Source of the DNA: Eucalyptus grandis
Taxonomy: Eukaryota; Streptophyta; Magnoliopsida; Myrtales; Myrtaceae
Reading direction: 5' to 3'
Assembly (NCBI RefSeq): GCF_016545825.1
Contig: NC_052614.1
Coordinates: forward strand, 22,462,559 to 22,526,558
DNA: 64,000 nt
The translations under genes and the position numbers were made by a program. This document shows positions 34,801 to 47,958 of this stretch, in pieces. The number at the start of each line of letters is the position of its first letter. Positions within the stretch are counted from its first letter, which is position 1. Below the pieces are notes generated by a model. The model did not search any database, was not told the DNA's origin, and saw nothing but the letters and a program-made list of their open reading frames with translations.

Positions 34801-37800
34801 TTGTTACAATATTTAAATAATGAACCACGCCTTCATGTAACAGTTTAAGGTTTTAGAATAGTTGGCAATGGTTTGACAAAATTTCACATGATATCAAAGT
34901 CAAAAGCTCTTGAGTTTGAATCTTTTAGGCCTTTATTTGCCTCCCCATTCAAATATGTCCATGCTCAGTATTTAGTTGATCGGACAAAGCATGAAAGGGA
35001 GTGTTATAATATTTAAATAATAGGGTTAATGTCACGAAAAATCTCAAATTAGTACACTCGTGACATTTATTTAAATTGATTTTTTGACCATCAAAAACCT
35101 AAGCTAATACACTTTTGACAAATTTATCAAAAACCGGTTCACTTATGACCTATTTATCTTTATTAGTTTCGTTAAATTTCATCGTTAAATTGCTGAGTTA
35201 GATGACACGTGACAATTGAACGGCGTACCAGATTTGAGATTTTACTCTTCGTTTGTCATTGTTGTACTAGTTTTGTAGTTTTTATGGTATTGATCCTATT
35301 TAACGGAGGGTATATTGTTATAAATATATCAATTTGGGGTTTATGGCGTTTATAAAAAAAAAAAGTAAATTGAGGTAAATTTGTCACAAGTATACTAATT
35401 TAGTATCTTTTGCAAGTATTTGGGATAAATTTATTACATATGTACTACTTTAGGGTTTTTGATAAATTTGTCACAAGTGTACTAATTTGGAGTTTTTTAT
35501 GATATTATCCCTAAATAATAAACTACGCATTCATCTAACAACTTAAGTTTTTAGAATAGTTTACAGTAATTTTACACAATCTCACAAGTACAGTTGATCG
35601 TGGCCTCACAAAAATTCTTTAGTTTGATACTTGTGATTCTTAAGAATCATTTTAAGGTTATGGTAGTGTTAACTTTGAGAGGAATTTTGTGAGAATTTAA
35701 TTGCTCATATGTTTTCTTGTTCCAACTCTTCAATTGTAGGCATTCATGTCATGTTTTCTTTTCCTTGTAGTCTCTCAACTAACTTCAATTTTCATTTTAT
35801 AAATACTCTTACATGTTCAAACTTTTTGATAGGGGGTATCATTTGTTTTTTCAAATCTATTTTTAGGTCATTTGGGTTTTGAATTTTTTCTTGTTTAGGC
35901 TTTTTGGGTTGTAATAGAGATTTAGAGTAATGGCATAAAATAATTTATATAGCTATCCCTGCTCCGAGGGACAAGGTTCAGTGGTGGTGGCGGCATTTCG
36001 GGTTTGTCTTTAGAGGTTGCGCAATGGCATGATATTTGTTTCACTATACATTTACATTTGTTACTTCATAATATCTTTATTTTTGTGACCAATATAAGTT
36101 TTCTGAGATATCTATTTTTCAGTTATTCTACAACATTACTAACGTTTTGATTTACAATTCATATCTCAATTGAACAACATAGGAAGTCACACTTGGGCCA
36201 TGCCCTTGTGGAATTACTAAGCTCCTTGTTTGGATATGGCTGTGCATTTACTTGCCTTGGGACCTATGATTACTCGTATAACTTTTGTTCTCTATTGATG
36301 GAGACTTTGTGGTCGTGTTGGACTAAGGTGATTAGATTGATAATGGGAAGGCATGAGGAAAGTCTTGTACCTGATCTAATCACTCAAATTATCTTTAGTT
36401 TTGGTTGGGACGGGTCAATTATAGAGCAAAAAAATTCTTAGCTTATGCATATGATGTGGTGTGCTGGACTTTGAAGCAACTTAGCTTATCATTTGATTTA
36501 GTTCAATTTTGCTGAGAAGAATTTGATGATCAAACTGGGCTGGAAAGCAGACTTCATCTCACAAGGATGGACGACAATGTAGATTTAACTTGCTATCTGC
36601 TTGTGGAATCTAGGGTTGAGTTGGGGGTTTTACCATGGCTATTTTTTGACGATCCTTACCTCCTTTATTAGTGTTTGACTACTACTTTTCAAGCATGGGA
36701 AAAAATAATATGGTGCAGCTAATGACCTATCTATGTAATTCAAGAACCTGAGCTTGCCCCTTTCATTGGTGGGGGGATAGTACCATTGTTGCCTTTTTCC
36801 CTCTGTTATATTAGACTACAGTCAATAGGAATTTCCTACACATCCCATTCTGAAAGGAAGAATCTAAAAAAAAAAAAAAAAAAATCTTTATACAAGATTG
36901 GGATATTGGATTGATTCATGAGAGAATGCTCCCTTGATATAACTCACTCTTTGGTATGCTGTGTTCAACCTACCATGGTCACTGCAAGCACGTTTTGTAC
37001 TTTGTACAACCGCGAGGTCTAAATAGGAGAATTTTTGGAAAAAGAAAGTTTCCTAAGAGTGTCTACGGTGGGATTCAAGATGATAGTCTGATCAAAGAGG
37101 AAGTTTAGTATTCCCCTCATCTCACCCAAACAAAGGTGGATTGTTTTTATTCAAGTCGAACCAAATTTAACCAAAGTGGAGTTCTAGTATCTTAGCTTGG
37201 TTTTGGATTTTAATGATGAAACAAATTGTTCAAATGGAGATTGAATAAAACCAAATGGAAGTAATTGGTTTGACTTGAATGATTACTCCTTCGGTTTAGT
37301 TTGATATTGGTTTGTAGTTTTTGGTAACAATTGATGGGTATATATTTTGCTATGAAAATCCCTCAAATTGGATAGTGAACACCATTAAAGGAATTTTTTG
37401 TTTTAAAAAATAAAATAAAATCAATGAACACCCTTATTGGAAGATTGCTACATGATTGTAAAGTTTGCTGCATATATTTAGGAGTCAAGGGTTTATTATT
37501 TTATAGTTATGTATCTTGTACATATGTTCGTACGTATGTACGTAAGTGAAAGAGCACTAGGGGCTGCATTCATTTTATTACCTAGATGCTAGAAAATATG
37601 TCTGACAAATTTTAAAAAAAAAAGATATTGTCTAGAGGGCTGCCTCTTTAATGCCAAAATAAAGGTGGGAGGCCAAACCTTTGCAGCAGTTATAGAACTT
37701 TCCTCATTTTCAGTAGCCTGCCTATTAGAAATTTAAGGTTATATCATGTTTCTATGGTTGCCAAGAAAGATACTATATGAGTATCAGACTTTGAGCTTCA

Positions 37801-40800
37801 GCTCATTGAATAGAGAGCGGATGGTGCTGTTTGCAGTATTTTAGGTTGCATGATTATTTGAAGATTAATGGATTGGTTCGGTGGTCCTCCCCTTAATGTG
37901 GTGTTTGGTTCAATTTTTCTCTTTTTGCTGATGAGAAAAGCTTAAAAGAATTGTAAATTGATATCACCAACCAAGGGAAAAATGGGATAATTTAAGGTGA
38001 GAAGAATGGTGACCATAAAATGGATGAGTTCACTTGAAAAAGAAGAAACAAAATTAGTATGGTTAAAATGGACCAGATTAGTAGTTTTGAATTTGCTATG
38101 GGTTTCTGATGATGCATAATCTATATTTTTACAATGGTCTCTTACATTTTTAGTCATCATTAATTATTTCTTTCTTGGATTATTCAATGGTATTTCTTTG
38201 GGGTACCTAAATTACCTTTAGTTCAAAATATTATAATTGGTGCAATATGATTAATTACCATTCATTTGTTATATGTTCCCTGGATCGAGTTTTTGATGTT
38301 TGCTTTTGGCTTTTTGGACAGGATAAGAACACATGGTTCAAGGAGCCTGTAAGTACTTTCGTCCCTGTTGTCTATTGGTCTTTATTTCTCTGTATTATCC
38401 CATTTTTTGCTAGGTAAATATAATTTCAGGCTGAGCTGCCAAATTATAAAAGTGTTCGAAGTCAAAAGAGAGCTTATCAAGACCAAGCATTTTTAGATCC
38501 CTATATGCCAATATTGTGGAAGTTACAATTTTTAGTAAATGCTTGGACCAAGGACTCTTTTCCTTCAAAGGGCTCCCTTGATCCGTTCTTTCCAACCAGC
38601 CAAATAACAGAAAGATGATAATTGACTTTGATATAGCATAATGTTATTTGTAGTGCTAAAAGAGAAGCAAATATGAAGTTGAGTTTGATTTAGCATGCGA
38701 GTATCTTGTTGCCAAGAGACTAAAGCTTCCAAGTGGCCCAAACTCTCTTTCTTTTCTTTTGGAATGGCCTGGGGATGTAATTTACATGTCAGAATAATTT
38801 TGTTATATTCTGTTTTCAGCCTTTTGAAGAAAGAATGCAGGCTGCATGTGAGCAAGGAACACTTGTTCTGCTTCAAAATTTGGATCCAACTTATGTCTCG
38901 ACTGAAGTTGAGGTAATCCCCAATAATGCAAACTTGGAAAATCTTTTGTTGAGTTTGGTTCAAGCAGCTAGTCACAACCCCTGTCATCAGAGAAGCTTGT
39001 CTGGCTGGCTAAGCATTTGGAATCGTTTAACATTCTAAGATCTCTTGCTAGTAATGCAAAATAACTATGAAGATCTTGTTCTGCTTTTGCTTGAGCTTGA
39101 GACAGTAAACTGCCACAAATTTGTACAGTTCTGAATGCTGTTACAAATAAGAAAATAAGGCACTCTGAACTAGTTTTCTATGTTTGAATTGTCAAGAATT
39201 TCCATCTCTTTGCCAAGAGGGAGCTCGAAATTAAATCAGTTTGTTGTTCTGTTACCTTACGTAGCTAAATACTGGTATGAGGTCTCTTGCATATAAGATA
39301 TTCCCGAACATACATGTGGTATTGGCATTTGGTGAGATTGGGATCTTTCATAGTGAATGCATGAGGTTGCATTGATCTTTTAAGTTTGATTGGGCCTTAT
39401 TTGATATCGTTTCTTTTTGCTTAAGTCACCACGTTAGCAGATTCTTCTCAAGTCACTATGTACTTTAAGGTTCTTTCCCATGGTTTACTCTTGTTTCCAA
39501 GGCATGTAGTCTAGCTAGTGGAACCATTTTTCAGGGAGTACTATCCATTGGGGACTTCCCATTCTCTTAAAAGTTGTGTCAAAGCCCTTTGGCCAAGCGA
39601 TTTCTTTGACTGGATTATTCCCACTGCAGTTCGTCACTACAATAGTGTATAACTTACAGGATATAATTCGGCAAGGCTTGAAGGAGAAATGCTCAGCAAA
39701 GATGCTTCCACAGACTACAACTTCTAGCCCTCACTCTGGTAAGAAAAGCACAGAAATAACTGATTTTGTTGTATCAATTTTCAATTGCAATATCGCAGTT
39801 AGTTAATGATTCGCCACTCTGAGATGTAGTTGTAATGTGTGAGGACTGGTATTTTTCCATCACCCTGACATAGGGCATTTCGGGATTGACTTTTACTTTC
39901 CTTTTTTGCTTAATCAAGATCTTGCACCTCAATTTATTTTAATCTGGAACACCTGAAACTTTCATGATATTTAAAAGTTGACACTTATGATATTTAAAAG
40001 TTGACACTTACAATTTATTTAAATTTAGGTAATATTTAAATTTTAGCAGGAAAGCAAAAAATTACGTTTTGCTTTCAATTAATTGTGAACAAGCATGGCT
40101 TTAATAATACTAAGTTGCTATGCTTGGATGATAAAGGATCCTCATACATGAGGAAATTCCACAATATCATGGTTGTTGCTGAAACAATCTGTGTTGGAAA
40201 AAGGCTGGATTATACAGCTGCAAGTTGTTTTATGGTTTTACCTATTTGCCTTTCTGTGGCCTATTTTTATTTTATATTAGTCATCGTGCATCTAGCTGAG
40301 CTGGGTTATTGGGAAGCAGAATGTTTGATGGGCTGTGGAGTGGTGTGTTTGGATCTTAACTTTTGTTATGTTGGACCACTCTGATAGAAAAATCTATTCC
40401 AAATTGAATTTAAGATCAGCTTAACTCAGATTAATGGTACATATCACATTTTCTCTTTCTCTCTCTCTCTTCCCTGCACCCACGCACTCACACTTTTCTC
40501 CCTGGTTGGGCTCTCTTTCATCCTCCTCTTAGCTCTGTTAGCTTCCTTTTGTTTTTTTCTTTTTTCCTTGCCTTCAATTTTCAGGTAGCATTCTCTTCTA
40601 ATGTGTCCACCATCTATCTTACTGTTGCTTTTGCTGTACCCTACCCTTCTAATCATAAAATATTTGTGTACATCTTCTGGTTTATTGTCATCAAGATACC
40701 TTTAAGGGAGAGCTAGTTTTCTGGGGCTGAGAGTGAAGGGAGGTTATATGTATGGGTTGCCTTTATTGAGCAAATAGACCGGGGCACATCACTGTGGAGG

Positions 40801-43800
40801 GCCAATTTCTGAATTTTTTTTTTTTTTAAAGGACTGAAGAATTTCAGTCGAAGATCATTGTTCACAGGTGTATTTGGGTCGGTGGTGGAGTTGCAAGGTG
40901 GAGTGCCATGGTTTGTTCTGGCATGAAAATCAAAATTGCTGCTTTTGTTGTTGAGAGATACAGGCATGAACAAGTAGTAATTTTGATGGATGTGAGTTGT
41001 AGGAGTTCTAGATGGATAATCATGTTAGAGGGATTCTTTTGCGGGACGGGGTAGTTACTTCATGAGAAGATTTGGTCATTTCAAAGGCCAATCACAAGTT
41101 CAATAACACAAGGATTGTGTGGGTTGGGCTGATAACACAGGATGCAGAAGTTTGGACTGCTTATATCGTCATTTTCTGCCAGGTGCATAATCAGGGATTT
41201 TTTTTTAAGCTCTCCCCAGTTTCATTTTGACTTTGCCATAGATCTGCGCAGTAATTATGGAGGTGAACATGTTCTAGATTTAGTTTAGTGCTTTTGGCAA
41301 GGTCTGGAGACACATATCTTATCTTGAACTTTCTCCTGAGAATAGCCAACTTTAGTAATCATGGTCACGCTTTAGATAGTTGTTCATTAAGCGATTTGAT
41401 GGATCTTGCTTTGGGTGAATTATAAATGGGGGAGTCCCAGTCATCTGTCTTTTGAGAGTGGGGCTTGATCTTCAAATTACTTGTTGGATCCAAGTCGAAG
41501 ATTGTTGGGGATGATGGATGTATTTATTATTCCTCTGTTGGGAAGGAGGATGGGGAAGACCTTTTCTCCATGTTGGTATTTTCCCTGTTTCTCATAGTTG
41601 AGAATCTTTGGTTGGCGCGGGTAGGATTGATCCACAGAAGATTCTCGGGAGAAAGTGCTATTGCATATCATCTTCTCTCCTGCTGAGTGTAGTGATTTCC
41701 AGGTGAATAGGCATGAATCTCAAAGAATCTATTTTGGATTTTCCATCTTCAAAGTCAGTGACATTGCCAATCTCCTTTGCTCGACTTTATTGAACTTGTT
41801 TGAAAGTGTAACCACAAAAGGGTCAACCGCTTTGTTGGATTCTTTTCTTCATTTATTGACTAAGTGGTCTTCCAACTGTGATGACTTGAAACTTGAATGG
41901 ATCTAAGGCAATAGGTCTCCTTATATCAACACTTGCAAATGACACTGAGGTTTGTAAATTATGCTGTAGAAAACAGCACGAGTTATTCTTGCATGATAGC
42001 AATGGCACTATGGTGCAGAACATTCTGGCAGTTACTTAATGCTCTCTCCTAGCTCTCGGTAACTGAAAAAAGGAAATGTAGAATCTGTTTTCTACAACTT
42101 TGTCCTTTGACTATCTCACTTTTGGTTTGATGTTGGAATAGTTGTGTTAGTCCCAAAGTGGGAGCTTGCCTTACAGGTCTCTTATAAGTAGGTATCATAG
42201 ATAGATATCCCTTATACTGCTGTATAGATGCTAGCTTTTTACATCTTACTTTTTGACAAGATCATTTGTTTTTGAATTAATAATATCAGTTTCATGAGGA
42301 TGATTGCTTTTTGTCAGGTCTAGATTTGTAGCACTCTTGGTACAAATAGTTACGCAACTATATTACTCAAAAAGAAGTGTTTAATTTGGCTCAATCGATT
42401 CATACTATATCAATTTGAACCGAGGCTTTGGTTTGATGACCCCTTGTTTAGGGCTTAGTTTGATGTGTATAGCGATTTTCTTTCAATTTTTTTTTTTGAA
42501 TTTGTACATTTAATTGAGACAAATGAGGTGAGAACATCCCTTCCATTTAAACTTTATGTCGATGTAGTTTTACTTTACAATTATCCATTAGGTCATTGCT
42601 GTTTTTTACTTTTGGATAGTAAATTTTGCAAATTTCTTCTGTTAACAATGCTTCATGCGCATGCTTGCTTACTTTTGACGATGTGAATTGGGAGATAGGT
42701 CAAGCTTTTGTGATATTCAAAACTAAGGAAGCAGCAAAGACAGCCATCAAAAAATTAGAGACTGGATGCTTGGTGCTACCTGATGGAAGGTATGTATGAA
42801 GATGGTCCTCTTAATTTGGTTGTCTCCTTTTTCCCCCCTTTTTACCATTTTACAAGTTTAATTTTTAAAGGTGCCAAACCATGTGAAAGGACAAAATGTT
42901 AATTTTGGCAATGCTACAAACACCAAACTTTTACTAATACAGCCATAGTAAATAACATGGCTGCCAATGTTACATGTATCATGTCATTTAGTGTGTGTCG
43001 AGTTAGCAAGGAGAATAAGGAGTAGAAAAAGGAAACAAAATGCTAATTGGCCAACAATAATTGAAGGAAAATGATGTTTCCTTTTCTACTATTCCTACTT
43101 CCTGAGATTCTAGATTGGAAAATCCTTGCTGCCATTGAGTGCAATAACACTTCAAAGCCTCCATTACTTATTTACAAATGTAGCACAAGAAGTAAAGCAG
43201 GTGAGATTCATCTCATTGTTGTTTTCTAATATTTTTCCAGCTTTGTTACTTCTGGTGCTTCCTAGGGTACATAATCTCAAATGGAGAGAGGTTAATGCAA
43301 AATGTTAGGAAATTCAACTAGGTGGAGCACTATATCCACTAACTAAAATATTTTAGGACTAATTTCCTGTGAGGGCTTTCTTTTCTTTTTTCTTCCTCTG
43401 ATTTGAAGGTTATGAGCGATGTTGTGTAGCCTAAAAATTAGGCTTTGCCAAAATTCCTTAGAAAACTTTAATGTTTACTTTACTCATTTAATTAGAAGAA
43501 CTCATCATCATTGCACTCGATTAACTACGTCCTTAGTTATTAATATTTGAGAAAATTTCAACTAGTCCTCTAAAGTGGGACTGTTTTCTCAGAAAAGTCC
43601 CCAAAGTGGATCTTGTCTCAATAAAGCCCCTGAAATGGTCTCAATCAGCCCTTCAGCTCACTGGTCGACCAATTTTTTGCCAGCTGACGAGCATGTGTGT
43701 CTCACATGGCACCTTGCTAGCCATTGCCAAGGGCATTTTCGTCCAGAGGCATTTTCTTTTTTTTTTTTTTTCCTTTCTCTTTCTTCTTTCTCTCTGTTGT

Positions 43801-46771
43801 TTTCCTTTTTCCTTTAATCCAATCTATGAAGTGTCTTCATCTTCCTAACCACGCATCCTCCTCACGCCTCCCATCTTCTTAGCTCTACATCACCTCAATC
43901 TCTGTCTTCAACACCTTCATCAGCCTCCCCCCACTAGAGAGCCTGTGAGCTTTGCATCCTTGCACAGGCTCTCATGGGACTCAGCAACGAGAAGCTGGAT
44001 TGATTTGGGGAGGACATCATCCAGAGTTGCCCGGCTTTTTAGTATCATAAAAGGAAATGGCTTGGCTAAGTGGTATAGCCGAGCCAGAAAAAAAATAAAT
44101 TGAATACTCTCACTTTATCAATCTCCTTCAAAGCCCCTCTCTTTCCCTGACTGCCGACCTTGCCTTCAATGCCGTTGACCTCATCCAGCATCGCAGGGAA
44201 GATTGAGGTTGATCGGAGCCCTAGAGTCATGATCTACTGGGGCTCAGGTTGAGCATGAGCGAACTGAGACCTGATGCTTATGCTTGATCTGAGCTCCCGA
44301 TCTCGGGCTCATGGTCTTGCTGTCTAGTTGTCAACAATGATCACAGCGGCGGGTGGAAAGAGAGATGGACATGGAGAGGGGCAGAAGTAGTGTGCACGGG
44401 GGGAGTGGGGGTGACAATGGGGCATAGGAGGGATGGCAACAATGGACAATGAGGAGGCATATGGTGTGGCAATCCTATGATGATGGTGGCGGATGGCGAC
44501 AAGAAGATTTGATGTCCTTGGCAAGCTCTAGTTAGTTATTTGTTGTGGATTTGGGGGTGGGAAATGTAGTTCTTCTTGCAAGTGATTTCACTTCGACCAT
44601 ATGGACAAAGAACTCAAGCAGTTGAGGGTGGTCGCTTTTCCTCTTTTGAGCTCCTGCTTGGCAGTGCTTCAAAGCGTACTTTGCTGATTGAGGGTTGAAG
44701 GTGGCAAGCCTTGCCCTTGGAGTCCTGTTGCGGTTTTTAAAGCCGAAGCCACTATGCACCATCATCTCAATAGCATGTAGGGCTTTCTTAAGGTTGCCGA
44801 GATGGCAAAGGCAGGCAATCAGCGTGTCAAAGGTGCATGAGGTTGTGGAAGGAAATCGTTGAGGGTGGAGAGGGAGGTCTTGGCATGAGGTTGTGGAAGG
44901 AAGAATAAACAGAGAAAAAAAAAAGAAAAGAAAAGAAAAATATGATAAAAAATAATCCTGGTTGAAAATGCCTTTGGCCTTTGGCTGGAAAGTGCCACAA
45001 GATTTGCATGTGCTCATTGGCCAGGGAAGAATTGGTGGGCCGGTGAGCTGGGTTTGGGTGGGGGGGGTAATTTTTTACCAAGTCACCCACTTTTAACGGG
45101 CTTCTTTGAGACAAAGTTTAGTTTGGATACTCTTTTGAGAAAACGATGACTGCACTTCATGGGACCATTTGAAATTTTACCTTAATAAGGAGAGAAATGG
45201 ACTTGATGCTCTTTAATTCAACTTGTTGGAATTTCCATATATGGAGAACAAGTCTTAAAGCAAGGCTAAGTTTTATTGACCAATAAATTTGTGATGTACT
45301 TCCCATGCAAAAGTTTAGGTTGACTAGCACTAAGTGAGAGTGTATGGAAATGATGTTGCTGTTCTAACTAATAAACTGTTCATTGTATATGTTTAAGGTC
45401 GTTCTTAATGTCTACAACTTGATGAAAAAGTGTCATTGTGCGTCAATTGTCTTGCAACTTAGGAAGGGCAAATATGCTAGAACGGGAAACATGTTTTTGC
45501 TCTAATAGGTTTTTCCTTCTGTCTTTTGTTTCCTTTGTTTACTCTTTGTTGTTAATTATGTCTGCTTGGGATGGGACTAAAATTTTGCTGAAAATGTTGG
45601 AAAAAGGAGTTTGTGCACTAATATATGCCATAAAGCTGTCGAGCCATTTCAGATGAGATGCAATAGAACTCAAATTTAGTTACTTTGATATTATTGGCTC
45701 CTTTAGGTCCATAATCTTCCCCGCTGGTCTATTCCCGTTAATTGCTTCTGTGAACATTGTAGCTAAATCTTCCGTACATGGTCTGACATTGCACATACTA
45801 AATTAGATGGTTGTACATAGGCTGCCTGTCACATAAAATTTATCTTTCAATAAATGATTGGTCCTTGTAGGGGTACTCTGCATTAATGTTAACTCCAAAT
45901 ATATCTTCGGTGAATTGAGTGGTTGGGGCAATATGGAAATAGTAGTTTCTGGCATAACTTAAGTTCATGGAAATTTCCAGGGGACTTGAAAATGCAGATT
46001 ACTTGCTTGACCAATGTAGGTCTTGATCAGGTTGTCTTTTTTCATTTACCCATTTAATTTGGAAGACCAGTAGACAAATGTTCCTCTTTACAGGTTTATC
46101 TTGAAGTGCTTTCTTAGCTATTTTACTCATCAACAAGGGGCAAAAGTGTGACAGGAGCTGCTTTGGACCTTTTGCTGCAAGAATATGCTTTTGTGTATTT
46201 TCGATGTTAATAATGCTCTCTCTCTCTCTCTGCTTTTGAAAACTTTGCCAGACCTCTTGTCGGCTGTGTTGAGACTCCTTGCTCTCCTGGGAAGCAGTCA
46301 ACATTTATTGGCCATCTTGTAATTAGTAATCCAAAGCAGCCACAGACTCGGGGGACAGTATGTTCTCTTTCCTCCACTTCTCTCTCCCCCTTCATTATCA
46401 AGTTCCTGACTGGGCACAGTTGGACCTTTTTCTTATATTTGTGGCTCTTTCACTTTCTTTCAAGCAGAAGGAAGCTGTATCTACTTCACATTGTTCACAG
46501 CCTAACACCATAGTATATGATATGGCAATGGAGTGGTGTTTGCTACAACAAAAATCAGATTTTGTTTTGGATAAGTTATATAAGGTTTGTATTTTCCAGC
46601 TTTCAGGATGAGATGATTTCTCACCCTATTATTTCTGAGGGTAACTGTTTTTTTGTGTATCCTACTGATCATTTGTTATACTATGCTGATGCTTCTTAAT
46701 TTTGTTTCCCTTCGCTATAGCTACAAGGGGTGGAATTGAAAAAAGTCAAGGCCCTTTTAAAGTCCAAGTGA
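28899..46771 (+). CDS. ASI1: ANTI-SILENCING 1 (BAH and RRM domain protein)
   Basis: Nuclear chromatin- and RNA-binding protein (ASI1, also called IBM2 or SG1). In Arabidopsis it lets transcripts read through introns that contain heterochromatic transposons. Exons: 28899-29234, 30755-30922, 32667-33115, 38322-38348 (27 bases), 38820-38912, 39660-39738, 42699-42789, 46252-46357, 46465-46584, 46721-46771. The product is about 506 residues: a BAH domain at about 15-165 (FKWGKKKG, VKVLWFFRPCEIVKYLG, LASGEGVGLAN), a charged linker, and an RRM at about 338-425 (GTLVLLQNLDPTYVS, AFVIFKTKEAAKTA). The tail has the family's conserved SQPNTIVYDMAMEWCL. An in-frame TAG just upstream fixes the start. In exon 2 an A run (30880-30883) is one base short, giving TAA at 30884-30886. 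Introns 3 and 7 are very large and hold transposons. Confidence 0.9.
33330..33612. repeat. Dispersed repeat copy in ASI1 intron 3
   Basis: This stretch resembles 22660-23285 and 26570-26765 in its phrase order: 'ggtgcatttgtttcact', 'attttcaaggacaatgatta', 'ttttccccc', 'ttcatggaaaac', 'catccaaacatcgg', 'ttttccttcaaa'. Three diverged copies show that part of the duplicated block is itself a mobile or dispersed repeat. Confidence 0.55.
35023..35511. mobile_element. MULE-type MITE in ASI1 intron 3, 9-bp TSD
   Basis: A perfect nine-base duplication taaataata lies at 35014-35022 and 35512-35520. The 489-base element starts gggttaatgtc and ends gatattatccc. It has long imperfect inverted repeats made of phrases such as aaatttgtcacaagtgtac and a central ACACGTGACA. 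The nine-base duplication and long arms indicate a Mutator-like non-autonomous element. It is in an intron of a gene whose family handles transposon-bearing introns. Confidence 0.85.
43549..45181. mobile_element. Pack-MULE-like inverted-repeat element in ASI1 intron 7
   Basis: The outer arms are imperfect reverse complements over roughly 100 bases. The left arm reads aaaatttcaactagtcc, then gttttctcagaaaagtcc and ttgtctcaa(t)aaagccc. The right arm, reversed, reads aaaatttcaaatggtccc, then gttttctcaaaagagta and ttgtctcaaagaagccc. The roughly 1.4-kb interior differs in composition and contains a PPR-like fragment on the minus strand. I could not settle a target-site duplication. Without transposase it would be non-autonomous. 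Confidence 0.6.
44532..45017 (-). pseudogene. Captured PPR-like gene fragment inside the element
   Basis: The minus-strand frame has a stretch at residues 62-95 (about 44834-44733) that reads like one pentatricopeptide repeat: TFDTLIACLCHLGN followed by LKKALHAIEMMVHSG. The rest of the 161-codon frame is low-complexity (a Phe-rich run from a pyrimidine tract) or unrecognised. A single isolated repeat within inverted arms points to capture of a piece of a PPR gene. It is unlikely to make a working protein. Confidence 0.45.
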
Positions 46772-47958
46772 TGTATAGCGCCATTCGGCCACTGAATAGG
46801 CAATTAGTGCTTCAACAAAAGCAAAGGTTTATATTTAGACTACATTTTATCCTCAATTGTTGCTTTACATGTGAAATTTTATTCAGTAGCATGGTCTTTT
46901 TGCATTTAAAAGGACTGTTTCTACTGAACAATGTGCCTTTTCTTCTTGTTTCTAGACGTATGGGTTTGTGTCCCACTGTCTGTTTGCACCAATTGTCTTG
47001 TTTGCAGAAAACTTATCCAAACCAATGTATGTAAGATACAATTTGCTCGAGCAAGAGCTTTTACTTTGAGGCTCCTCTTTAGCTCTAAAGTGACCTAGAA
47101 GTACCACGCACCTCTTTCAAAAATCTAGTCAAACTTTCTTGGCTTTGAGAAACTATAAGTTATCGGTACTATTTAAGTACAAAAGAACTTTACTTTAACA
47201 TGATGTTCTATGATATTTACCAGCATGGTTTTGCATGATTGGAATGCCCTTTATGCTCAAACTTTAATTGATTTGCTCTTTTGTATTTGTGCAGAGGAGA
47301 AGCAGAGGAGATTTTTTGGCATTTCTGCTCCACTATTTAGGCAGATTTTGGTAAGAGGCAAATGTAAAAAAGGCAAATGTAAAAATGCGCTCGGCTATCT
47401 GGTTGTAGGGATGCTGGGGAATTTTGACCAGTAACTTAGGTAATTTTCAATCATCTGGCAACAACCGCTGGCTCTGGGCGTTTAGAAACCAAACCTTTTG
47501 CTTCTCCTCCTATAACGTAGATGTGTATATACCTAGTCTACTCTTCCCGGTTCTTTTTTGGGCTGGTTTTAACTGTTCTTCTCCATCTGAGGCGTTTTTG
47601 TGATGTTGATTTTTGGAGTCCCTCAGAAGAGTCATTCCTTGAAGGGAATGGTGGCAGTTAAGGCTTCAACAAAAATAGACGTCAGCCAAATTCTGGAGTT
47701 ACTACATGTTGCGTTGCGTGGTGAGAAAATTCACTTGCGTGATGTGTTTATGCTGTCTGAATTGGGGAGGAGAATAGCGCAAGTGGTGTAACTTTCGTGT
47801 GACATTTACTTAAATATTACAACTTTTTTTTTCACTTATTTAAGTATTACATAAGAGTAAAATTATAACTTGAGCGTCATTGCTGGCAAGGCATCCAATA
47901 TGAATTTTGAATTTTTTTCTTTTTGAATTTTTTTTTTTTTTGAACTTTTTTTCTTTTT
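46772..47958 (+). other. ASI1 3' region, no further gene
   Basis: This is the untranslated region and spacer after the ASI1 stop. Short frames (47210-47434, 47600-47791) show no domain I recognise, although the second (GVPQKSHSLKGMVAVKAS...) looks mildly protein-like. I see no RNA gene. Confidence 0.4.
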
